Assembly: GCA_004325065.1 (NCBI GenBank)
Contig: PITI01000153.1
Coordinates: 1-18,824 of the forward strand
Length of the DNA stretch: 18,824 nucleotides
From: Hamiltosporidium magnivora
Lineage: Eukaryota; Microsporidia; Dubosqiidae
Reading direction: 5' to 3'
Position 1 is the stretch's first letter. The number at the start of each line of letters is the position of its first letter. Shown one piece after another: positions 9,792 to 18,729 of the stretch. A program made the translations under genes and the position numbers. The notes below the pieces were generated by a model. The model worked only from the letters and a program-made list of their open reading frames with translations, searched no databases and was not told where the DNA came from.

Positions 9792-11309
9792 AATACAAAT
9801 GTTAACTTATTTTGACTTCAACCAAATTTTTCTTTACTTTTGCCTATCTTGGTCATTACTGTGATTTTTAGGAAAATATACTATATTTCTACAAAAAAAA
9901 GATAAAATATATATTCGCTTTATATTTTAATATTTAATATCTTGGTTATTTCTGTAATACCGTTTTTAATAACTCGCTAGGCTTTAAATTATTGAATATT
10001 TTCTTGACATCATAACGCTAATAATGCTTTTATATTCTAAAAATATTCTTAAAAATACTTTTATTGATTAAGAAACTTAATCAAGATTTTTAGTATAAAA
10101 TATATTTTTCTTCAAGTTATTATAAAAATCAATATACATCAAAAAGCTTACTTCAAAGCAAATTAATATTTTGGTTTTTAATTATTTATTTTATACTTTA
10201 GTTGAGGTAAAATAAGAATATAGAAGCATCTTTTTCATCCATCTCTATATACTATTTCTTAAATTAATGATTTTATCCGGATTTTTTTTACCTTTTCAAT
10301 AGAATTGATTTGAATAAATCAATTTCAGATATTGGAATTACAGTTTATAGTTTCTGATTATCGCTATTGTAGTTGTATAATTTTTCTGCTTTAAATATAC
10401 CTTAGATCTTAAATTTATGTTTCATATTCGTCTAATTATATTTGATCACAAAATAATAAAGCAATGTTGATTTATAATTAATATTAAATAAATATATTTA
10501 TATTTTCAGTTAATCTTAGATGTTAAAAACATAATTCTTCCATAAATATCAATTATTTCAGGTGAGAACATAAAATAATATTCATGAAGCTTTCATTTAA
10601 AAAACCTAGGAAGATTACTATACATTCTCATCACATCTATCTTGAGCTTTAAATTTTAAACTACAAAATGAAGTATAATTACTTTATAAAGTTTTTGTTA
10701 TAAATATTACTATTTTTACTTATTTCTTATCAATCAATTTTTCTTTATACTTATAGTTCTTATCATGACCTTAAAATCTAATTATTTTGCTGTTTCAGGG
10801 AAAATATAAATTAATTTTCATTTTTCTCAAAATATTTTAACCCTGAATTTTATTAAATAAAAATATTTTGGTAAAAAAAAAATATTTTTGACTTTCATTT
10901 TATACTTTTATTGCTATTAAGAAAAAATTAAATTGAAATAATTTTATAGTCGTTTTTAATGTTTAAAAATAGAAGATATTATACAAGAAATATCTTTATA
11001 AAGATAAATAATGTAATGTGAAGTATTGCAGAGTTTAAAATCTTAGAAATTTAAAATTTACATCTAGTAGTAATATAATATTAAAATTAAAAGAACAGAC
11101 TCTATAACAATAGTTTCATCTTTTATAAATGAATCCCTTTTCTTATTTAGAAGTTAACAGGGATAACATTTCGATCCTATAAATTTTATACTTCATAACA
11201 ATATCTAAGCAAGCAGAGAAAAGGTTTTTTTTGCCAAAATATTTTATTAATTCGTAAGTTCTAATACAGTTTCGAGGGAAAATAACTAAATAATAACATC
11301 TGCTTGGCA
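9792..11309. other. Long gene-free A+T-rich stretch
   Basis: About 1.5 kb after the first paralogue without a supported frame. It contains one perfect short inverted repeat at 10064-10084. A weak minus-strand open piece at about 11220-11110 (DIVMKYKIYRIEMLSLLTSK, then a stop) was seen but is too short to call. Confidence 0.35.
10064..10084. repeat. Perfect 9-bp inverted repeat with a 3-base loop
   Basis: TTGATTAAG, AAA, CTTAATCAA would form a 9-bp hairpin. It is not next to a gene end, and in A+T-rich DNA of this length such a palindrome can occur by chance. No role is claimed. Confidence 0.35.
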
Positions 11310-11465
11310 ATGAGTCTATATAATTGTTTGAAATTTATTGTTGAGATTTTAGTGGAATATAAAACACGCTGGATCTATACACCAAAATCCTATAATCCTG
11401 AGTTATATCGATTAAAAGAAGCAAATGGGAGATTTTCATTTGCAATCCTCGATACCACGAGGTAA
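11310..11465 (+). CDS. Small open frame, 51 residues, function unknown
   Basis: An ATG-to-TAA frame encodes 51 residues, with a hydrophobic start (MSLYNCLKFIVEILVEY) and a polar end (KTRWIYTPKSYNPELYRLKE). The codons are less A+T-extreme than those of the flanks. It may be a small gene or a scrap of a larger lost one; nothing upstream or downstream continues it clearly. No motif is recognised. Confidence 0.25.
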   Translation: MSLYNCLKFIVEILVEYKTRWIYTPKSYNPELYRLKEANGRFSFAILDTTR

Positions 11466-11883
11466 AATAAGTCAGAAATAATTAAGTTATCATACAATAA
11501 ATAATTATTATAGAAACATATAATGCCTGAAAAATCTGTTTAGGCATATGCTGGAAAACATGATGTTATTTAACAAAGTAGGTCGTTATACATTCAAACG
11601 TGAATTACTCATAAAAATATAAACTTAATAAAATTTGAAAAAAAAATCTTAACTCTAATTCAAAAATAAAAAAACTAAGAATTTAACGGAAAAATCAGAC
11701 AGGCCTTAAAAATAAAATCTGATCAAATGAATCAACAAAACTCGTTTGTTTAAACTTTGATAAATATAAACTTATTTATTGCAATTTTTGATTATAGAAC
11801 AGTGGAGATAGCTGATAAAGTAAAATTTTTTGATTTGATGTTGTTAAATTTGTATAATATTTAATATTTAATTTAATAATGTG

Positions 11884-11893
11884 AGCTCACTAA
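11884..11893. repeat. Target-site duplication, left
   Basis: AGCTCACTAA occurs here and again at 12132-12141, exactly flanking the younger repeat copy. A matching pair of short direct repeats at both ends is the mark of insertion by a retroposon or transposon. Confidence 0.65.
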
Positions 11894-12131
11894 TTTCCCA
11901 CCATGTCATGAGCAGAATTGGCTTGGAGTTGTCTCTGCTTGTCGTAAGAGGCGACTGAAAAGACTGATCCTCCATGTTAAGGTTGGGCGTAGGGCTAACA
12001 ACCCACCCTTTAAAACCACCTGTTACGAAACCCAATAAGTAAACAAATCTAATAAAAAAAGAACGGTGGGCGGTATTACTAAGGGAGGCCAAGGCTCGCA
12101 CAAGGCTGTAGTCCCAAGGATGAATGAACGA
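11894..12131. mobile_element. Short retroposon-like element, younger copy (copy B)
   Basis: This 238-bp GC-richer insert is flanked by perfect 10-bp direct repeats (AGCTCACTAA) and aligns with 6111-6334 in the same orientation. It has no open frame of its own; the minus-strand frame over it is a by-product of its base composition. Size, flanking duplication and lack of coding sequence fit a SINE or a truncated LINE end mobilised by the machinery of another element. The core GTTACGAAACCC is identical in both copies and resembles a polymerase III B box (GGTTCGANNCC type) with one extra base. No clear A box was found and the 3' end lacks a long A tail, so the tRNA-derived SINE reading is tentative. 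The direction of transcription is not established. Confidence 0.65.
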
Positions 12132-12141
12132 AGCTCACTAA
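12132..12141. repeat. Target-site duplication, right
   Basis: This is the second copy of AGCTCACTAA. Removing one copy together with the insert restores a plausible empty site in A+T-rich DNA. Confidence 0.65.
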
Positions 12142-12909
12142 ATAAAAAAACATTAATAAAAACTTCATACTGATTTACAATTCAAATTATTATTTTTAGT
12201 ATAATTAGATAAAACAAAAAATTCCTAAAAATTATTTCATGTATTTTTCTAAAATTTCTATGTTATTTCGAAACTATTTAATGAAATGTTTTTATTTAAA
12301 CACTTTTCAAAAGTTACATTGGAAGTGCAAAAACTTAACAAAATATTCATTTTTGATAAAATCTAAGCTTAAATGTTAAAAAGGAAGAAGAGAAATAAAT
12401 TATTGACTCAAAATATAAAAAAATTGTTAAATATAATGAATAAGACGTATAAAAACTAAAAATACTGAAGCAAATAAAACAAACCTGAATTAAACGTTCT
12501 ACTGTATTTTAAGTATATTTTAAACACCAATAATTACATAAATCTTTATATTTTTATAGAATTTCCATGTTAAATTAAATAACTAAATATTTCCTTAGTC
12601 CCGAATCAAAATCAAATAAATTTATAAAAATAAATATCATTGTAGATTAAATTATTTTTAAAACAATTTCTTCTTAGTTATTTACTTCATACTAACCTTT
12701 GTACGTTTTTTTGTTTAATTATTTATAGTAACTACTTTTCTATATTTTGTAAACCAAAAAATAGGTTTGAATTTTTTAGTGAAAGCAAACATCTATATTT
12801 TGGTTATTGTATACCTCTTTCCTACTCTTTCATGTATATAAAAACCATAGTCTGATGTTTTTGAATATCTCATTCTCTTTAATTCATTTAATGTACCGTT
12901 TCACATGTT
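12142..12909. other. Gene-free A+T-rich stretch
   Basis: About 770 bases with no supported frame, repeat or RNA gene. Confidence 0.35.
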
Positions 12910-14032
12910 TCATAAATATTTAATCTTAACCTCAACGTTTTTGAGAATTATATAGAGTATTGATTTCATTTTAGCCACCTGTGATTGTATAGTTGCTTCT
13001 AAATTACTCACGTATTTTTCTTTTAAAGATATATTCTTAGACTGTTATAGAATATCTCATATTTTGAACAAAAGTATTTTATTTACACTAAATATCTGAA
13101 GTTTTTCTTTCAGATTAATCATCAAAGTATTATAAATATTTGGTTTAAATTTGTGTATTAAATGTGATTTTTACTTGAATTTCTTAGTGTATAAAGATTT
13201 AAAAATCTTTTTTTTAAAATTTTACCTTAATTTTAATTAATAACCTATTATTTCTAAATATAAATTTTTCAATTTAGATAACAGAATTATTTTGGTTTGT
13301 ATTTTAAGATTTATTCTACATGTAATAGAAAAATTCTATCACTGGAAATATTGTGCTTCATTTTATTGCAACCGACTTTAGTAGTAGAAAATATTTTTAT
13401 TTAAGTAGTAAGTTCAATAAGACTTTCATATTTTCCTAATTTAAATGCTTTCTTTATATTCTCAAAAATACATTTATTTCTAAAAATATGTTTTAGAAAA
13501 CTTATGAATGTCATAGATTTCTTTTCTTAATTCATTCATAGAAGTAATACGAAAAAGAATTATGAATAATCATAAACAGAATTTTAGAATGTGTAATGAA
13601 AAATCAATTATATGAGTATTAAGATCTATGAATGAATTAAAATAATAAAATATTCAAAGCCATTAATCTCTTATAAAGATACTATAAATAAAGGAAATTG
13701 TAAAATTATTTTCTTATGAATTAAAAATTAGAAGAATTAGAAATATTCAAAGCCATTAATCTCTTATAAAGATACTATAAATAAAAGAAATTGTAAAATT
13801 ATTTTCTTATGAATTAAAAATTAGAAGAATTAGAAATTTATTTGTAAAATACTTACAAATCTATTCCATTCATCGTTACCTTTTAATTTTAAGCATATAA
13901 ATAAAATACCAACGTATTATGTCTCTGATTAATATCAGAATTTCCGGTGTATTTTCTTCTCATAAAGAATCGGTTTAGAATATTCAAAATTTCTTCTATT
14001 TTCTCGTCAAACGACTTTATTTTATGTTCCAT
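12910..14032 (-). pseudogene. Decayed lysine/glutamate-rich protein gene, or several scraps
   Basis: Three minus-strand pieces lie in order. At 14032-13889 an ATG opens 47 residues (MEHKIKSFDEKIEEILNILN, then a basic stretch). At 13463-13311 there is GKYESLIELTT with one internal TAA. At 13221-12910 there are 104 codons with three internal stops (KPNIYNTLMINLKEKLQIF, KEKYVSNLEATIQSQVAKMK). The charged, heptad-like composition suggests a coiled coil. They may be one broken gene, interrupted by the 93-bp tandem duplication at 13651-13836, or unrelated remnants. The first piece has a weak likeness to the C-terminal end of the minus-strand paralogue (DLQDQVVDVLKNMMEIFQ), too weak to claim homology. 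No family is recognised. Confidence 0.33.
13651..13836. repeat. 93-bp tandem duplication, two copies
   Basis: Copy 1 (13651-13743) and copy 2 (13744-13836) both begin TATTCAAAGCCATTAATCTC and differ at one base (G at 13693, A at 13786). Such near identity in a region otherwise full of decay indicates a recent local duplication. The unit length is a multiple of three, but no open frame crosses it. Confidence 0.9.
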
Positions 14033-14630
14033 AAAGTCTTAGTTCTATGTCAGATCATTTATTCGTGGGTCTGGTTTTTATTTGTTCCATTTGTTTCCTT
14101 AAATATGTTTTTATTCAAGATTATAAGAGATTGTCTAATAGATGCAGTATGGTTTTATATTCCACTGAAAATCAAAACTATGATTTTCATACCGTTATAC
14201 AACTCTTTACCAAACAAGTGGTTCTAAATGTGGTTATCCTCTATTCACATATATTTTAATTTAAACATTATAATGTTCCGAAAAAAGATTTTTTATATGA
14301 AATTCTATTTTTTTAGAATTCTACTTTATTTTCAAATATAATTCAAAATAAATTATTATATCTTTAAAGATAAAAAATATATTAAGACTTAATCAGTTAT
14401 TTAGGCATTTTTAAAAATTCTATTTTACTTAAAAATTTAATAATTTTTTTATTGTTTAAGCATTAAATTAAAAGAAGGAAGAAAAATTTCAGGAAAATAC
14501 CTCTTTCCTTCTATAAAAAATACAAAATTATAGAATGAAGGTAAGAATAAAAAATATATTTATTGATATCAAAATTTAATAGAACTATTTTTTAAAATTT
14601 TTTTACTTTCCAAAGACATTTTCTTGCGAT
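14033..14630. other. Spacer between two minus-strand relics
   Basis: Mostly non-coding A+T-rich sequence. Short minus-strand open pieces at about 14230-14050 (for example RYENHSFDFQWNIKPYC) may extend the 14032-12910 relic. Two overlapping plus-strand frames at 14024-14259 lie antisense to them and are hydrophobic in the way A+T-rich noise often is. Confidence 0.3.
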
Positions 14631-16557
14631 TCACTCACCTTGTGATTCATTTTGGTTTAGACCATCTAAATGACGCTGAAAAATTTCCATCATATTTTTT
14701 AAAACGTCTACCACTTGGTCTTGTAAATCATCATATTGGCAAAGTTCCGTAAATAATTTCTTACTTCCTCTCTTAAAATATTTGCCAATTCATTTTCTAT
14801 AAAGTCATTCATCACATCTCGATTATCATTCGGTGTTATAGATGGTAATTCCTTTCGTACAATATCGAATGAATACCATATTTTCTACTTCCTTTACTTT
14901 TGATACATCCTATGCCATATTCCTTATTAAATTTTTTATTATTTCTGTCCTTCGTTTTCCACATCTTCTTGTATTTCATTATGTAATATATTACTTGGTT
15001 CACCATGGACTTCTTTTTGAAGTTTTTCAGTTGATGGAACATTATTGATTTTCTAAAGCTTTACGATATATAATATAAATTCTCTCATATTTCCTTCTTT
15101 AGATGTGGAATTTCCTGTTTTCTCCAATTTTGTTATTATTGCTGTATTCAATTTATCTAAGAAAAGTTGATCGGAAAAGGTTTCAACAATTACTGATATT
15201 TCAATCAAATTCGAAGTCTTCAACGATATATGTTGCAATGAGGGATTGGCAATTACTACATCCTCATGTACTGTATGATGACAGGGGTATGATGAATCTA
15301 AAAATGTTTGAAAATTATTTTCAATTGATTTTACTCTCGCAGTATTTTTACATTTATTAAATTCAATGTACAAAATATCCGTTAAAAACAAAAATTCAAC
15401 AATTATTCTTAAGACAATTTCACTGTCTGTCAATTCTTCTTTAAAACATAAAACTTTTGATCAAATTACAGCTGAAATATATTTATGATATTCTACTTTG
15501 CTTATATTCATTAAAAGATTATAAATTGAAATAATTTGATTTGCTTTCGTATTCTCCAGAAACAATTCAATGAACTCTTTTGGATAATTCTGATTTTATG
15601 TAATTGCCTTACTATCAAAGTCGTTTATTTTAAAATCTAATATATCCTGGAATTTATCTTCATCGATTAAAATTTTTTAGATTATTGGATCTGAAATATA
15701 TTTGATCATTTCTTTGTACAAATCATGATCGAGTTGATAATAGAAAGTTTCTGTGAAAAAAGCTTCTCTACACGAGAATAAAAGCATTGAAAATTCAATC
15801 AATACCGTATCAGGAACAGAAAAGGTAAGTTCGTACATTTTAAGTTTTTCATTTGGATTATAATATTTAACTGATAAAAAAAAAGGAAAATAGACTTTCA
15901 AAAGAGGCATCGTAAAAATATTTTTGTGGTCCTACTACTGCTTCAGGAGAAAAATCGAAATTTAACCTAATATTTTAAAATTTATTAGAATCCAATTTAC
16001 AAGAATCTTAGTTACAAAAATGGTTTGCCGTGAATAGTCGCAGACACATTTTTTTCCATGAAATACGCTTTAATATCTTGACTATTGTCTATAACCGAAC
16101 AATTTCGTACCTGATAGTTGATAGAAGTTTCCAAAAAATTGTTAAAAATATTTTATAATCCCTGATTTTCTCTATATATCTTGTTAATATTTCAAAAAAA
16201 AATAATGTTAACCAAAAATTCATGACTACACTCCATATTATTTTCCAGATTAGCTGCGCAGCTTATTGTAGAAATCAAAGTACTGAAATGTAATAACAAT
16301 TCGTGTAAATATTCGTCAGTGTAGGTTTTAATATGATCAAAATAGAAGTCAACAATTGAAGCAATTTTTTTTCGTTGGGATTCTGACAAACCATCATACA
16401 TACTAAGTATATGATTTTAAATTGTAGGATTATCTACTTGATAAATTTTATGCTGAATATATGTATTTTCAATTATCGTGGGATCATCCATTACAAGTCC
16501 TTTAGGTTTTCGATTTTCAGGTAAAACGCAAAAGCATGAGAGAATGAAAATCACCAT
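14631..16557 (-). pseudogene. Broken secreted-protein gene, family copy 2 (minus strand)
   Basis: The ATG (16557-16555), directly after a CCC signal, opens a signal-peptide-like start (MVIFILSCFCVLPENRK). The same frame continues past a TAA (16419-16417) through MYDGLSESQRKKIASIVDFY and YTDEYLHELLLHFSTL to 16192. Two broken frames follow (FNNFLETSINYQVRN; FDFSPEAVVGPQKYFYDASF). Then a single frame runs from 15910 to 15053, 286 codons with only three internal stops: TAA 15679-15677, TAA 15598-15596, TGA 15463-15461. It includes DPII, LIDEDKFQDILDF, KVEYHKYISAVI and IVLRIIVEFLFLTDILYI. The C-terminal part lies in shifted frames (STEKLQKEVHGEPSNILHNE; IENELANILREEVRNYLRNF; LQDQVVDVLKNMMEIFQRHL) and ends in TGA at 14633-14631. 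The full protein would have been about 630 residues, mostly helical and charged. The stops are point changes, so this copy is a real pseudogene. Function unknown. Confidence 0.62.
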
Positions 16558-16560
16558 GGG
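16558..16560 (-). promoter_or_regulatory. CCC start signal before the ATG
   Basis: On the minus strand the context is CATCCC followed by ATGG. It matches the plus-strand paralogue start at 8209 and the C-triplet signal typical of microsporidian genes. Confidence 0.5.
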
Positions 16561-17469
16561 ATGAACTTTTTATCCATTTAAATAGATGTATAATTTGCTT
16601 TAAATGTATTTTCTTAATTAAACTGTTTGACTTTGAAATTGAAATAATATTTCTTTGACAGCTAAAGAATACTCTTTTGTGGTATTTGATTAATTAAAAA
16701 ATATTCTTTATTTTCATTTTAAAGAAATGATATCAAATAGGCAATTTTTTTTTATATTTTAATCACTTGATTTATTTTGACAGATATATACAATAAAGCA
16801 GTAAAAAGAAAGAAAATATTTATAAGAAACTTCTAGGTTTTCAATGATTGTGATTTGACATTAAATTTACGTTTAACCTTTAAAAAATGAAAATACGAAG
16901 TTATGAAAAACCATTACGATATTATTTGAACTAGAAATGGCAGCTCTTCTTATTTAAAAAATATTCAGTCATAGACAAATCAGAAAAATAAAATTGCCTT
17001 AAGATTCTTTTACTTTATAAATTTGCTTACTTTCAAATATTAAAAATATATAGCGCCGAACTTTCAATTATATGTTATATTTTTTAGGAGATAAAATCAC
17101 AGTATAATAGTATATTCCATACGAATATTACTCTTTGCTGCAAACCTTCTTCTTAGATGTTTTACATATTCTTAGAACAATGAATATTATAGATTTATCA
17201 GTATTTTCAAATAAATTGCAAACGATAAGATGAGTAAGACTGTACTGTTATTCTAAATGTTTTATCTTTAGTACAAGATTATTTAAAAATTATCTAAAAG
17301 ATAGATCTTTTTCTTAACCTAAAATCTATTTTGAGTTAGGAAATCTAATCATATTAGAACAGAAAACTTTTGATTTTAGCATAATTAAATAAAAATACTG
17401 TGACAATAAAATTAAAATACTTATAAAAAAATATATTTGTATCTATACACGCCATCTTACTTTTCGTAG
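16561..17469. other. Gene-free A+T-rich stretch
   Basis: About 900 bases between the minus-strand paralogue and the LINE relic. It would hold the promoter of the former. No frame, repeat or RNA gene is supported. Confidence 0.35.
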
Positions 17470-18729
17470 TTAGATTATGCAGATTGCACTGCTAGTAAAG
17501 CAAAATACATTTACGTCCAGGAAGTAAAAAACGTCTTTATCATGTCCGTAAAGAACTTAGAAAGGTTTGCATGGTTTTAAGTTTCAAAGCAAACATATTC
17601 TGTTGCAACCCTTGGATTGTTTGAAAAAATCTAAAGATGCAACGACCAAAATACCGGCATCCTATATGTTGAAGAACAATAGCAAAACTCACCATGCAAT
17701 GCTAAAAAAAATTTTAAAAATAAAATTCAATTTAGAACACGAAGTCACTAAGAAGAATTAAGCAGAAGCTCAACTTGCAAAACATATAACAAAATTTAAA
17801 AAAGAATCTTTCATTCAAAGCAATATAGTGAAAAAAAAATAAGCTTGTGGGTGTCGGCAATCTTCAAGTTGGCTATAGAAAAGAAATATTGGCAGCGTGA
17901 TAGAGCAATATTCTGCTATATTCAGGATAGAAATGTATTCTAGAAGGCAGATGATCTAAGCCAACATTGTAATATATGTGGTAAATTGTATATCATATAT
18001 CAACTCGATGTGAAGAAAGGCTAGGACAAGGCTGCATCAGACGGCATAATGAAGTGGTTGGATGGCTACACCTTCTCTCTTTTAAATAGATATAGATTTA
18101 AGTATTCGAAACGAATTTAAAAGGACTCGGAGCAAGGAATTTCTGAAAACACGCTTGCAGTTATAAAAGTTGATACCAGGATACAAACTTGTGTCGAGAT
18201 TCGGAATAATAGAACCGACATATATATTTTAGATAAGAAGAATATGATAACAGTCAATGAAGTGGAAATCACTTACCAAGATTCGGTTCATATAGTTAAA
18301 ACTGAAAAACTTAGGAGGTATGACCTGTTAGTTAATGAGAGTTGGCTTCTTTATAACTGTGGTATGGAATTGATTTTTTACGTGCTGACTTGGGACAGTA
18401 TTGTGACAAAATACCATAAATCACATCTTAAAAGACTACAAATACCCATGTGTGCAGAGGCATACATTCAGTCTATAGTACTTAAGAAGACAGTCGAAAC
18501 GATTTCTTTTGATCGACGAAGAGGACTTAAGTCAAGACTAAATGCCGAATAGAGCTGGGAGAGAGCGTCAATGTGTGTTATTATGAGAGCAGAGATGCAT
18601 GAGGAACCAACACCCTCTTTAAAAGAAGAGAAGAGAGAGGAAGATGGTGCAAAAAATTTTAAACCAAAAAATAAAGACCCCTTTATTTCACAAGGAGGAA
18701 CCACTTTAGAGGAACCACCAATAACATAA
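17470..18729 (+). mobile_element. 3' part of a decayed R2-group LINE (non-LTR retrotransposon)
   Basis: Consecutive plus-strand pieces in changing frames follow the order of the C-terminal part of LINE proteins that carry a restriction-like endonuclease. At 17567-17842 there is a basic linker (KILKIKFNLEHEVTKK, stop, AEAQLAKHITKFKK). At 17842-17979 there is KKYWQRDRAIFCYIQDRNVF, a stop, then the first zinc pair CNIC. At 17988-18089 a shifted frame supplies the second pair (HISTRC, H at 17994 and C at 18009) and RRHNEVVGWLHLLSFK. From 18085 onward comes the endonuclease domain. The reverse transcriptase domain that should precede these parts is absent or unreadable, so the copy is 5'-truncated, as is common for LINEs. 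It has at least four stops and three frameshifts and is dead. The R2/R4/Dong group fits; the exact clade is not resolved. Confidence 0.62.
18121..18549 (+). pseudogene. Restriction-like endonuclease domain of the LINE
   Basis: This is the best-kept part of the LINE: 143 codons open between TAA (18118-18120) and TAG (18550-18552). In the family this domain nicks the target DNA to prime reverse transcription. Its core is a PD-(D/E)xK-type fold with R-P-D followed by an E-V-x-I strand. Here the first motif reads NNRTDIYILD, so the usual proline is threonine while the aspartate (18217-18219) is kept; the second is VNEVEIT with glutamate at 18259. Downstream come VLTWDSIVTKYHKSHLKRLQ, EAYIQSIVLKKTVETISFD and RRRG, which I associate with the conserved end of microsporidian-type elements. 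The same frame reads on beyond the TAG to TAA at 18727-18729 through an acidic tail (EEPTPSLKEEKREEDG). The ATG at 18244 is internal, not a start. Confidence 0.6.

Noticed and set aside
11868..12101. 77-codon minus-strand frame over the younger repeat copy
   Set aside because: The older copy does not preserve the frame, and the insert is defined by its target-site duplication; the frame is a by-product of higher G+C.
13193..13210. AAAGATTT / AAATCTTT palindrome followed by T residues, terminator-like
   Set aside because: It lies inside a minus-strand coding relic in A+T-rich DNA of eukaryotic type, so a bacterial-style terminator makes no sense; chance is sufficient.
14024..14259. Two overlapping plus-strand hydrophobic frames
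   Set aside because: They overlap each other in different frames, lie antisense to charged minus-strand pieces and are rich in F, I, L and V, as expected for T-rich noise.
14836..15048. Frames on both strands at 14836-15048
   Set aside because: The minus frame is only one of several shifted pieces of copy 2, and the plus frame is its shadow; neither is a separate gene.
15103..15360. 85-codon plus-strand frame
   Set aside because: It is antisense to the well-supported minus-strand paralogue frame 15910-15053.
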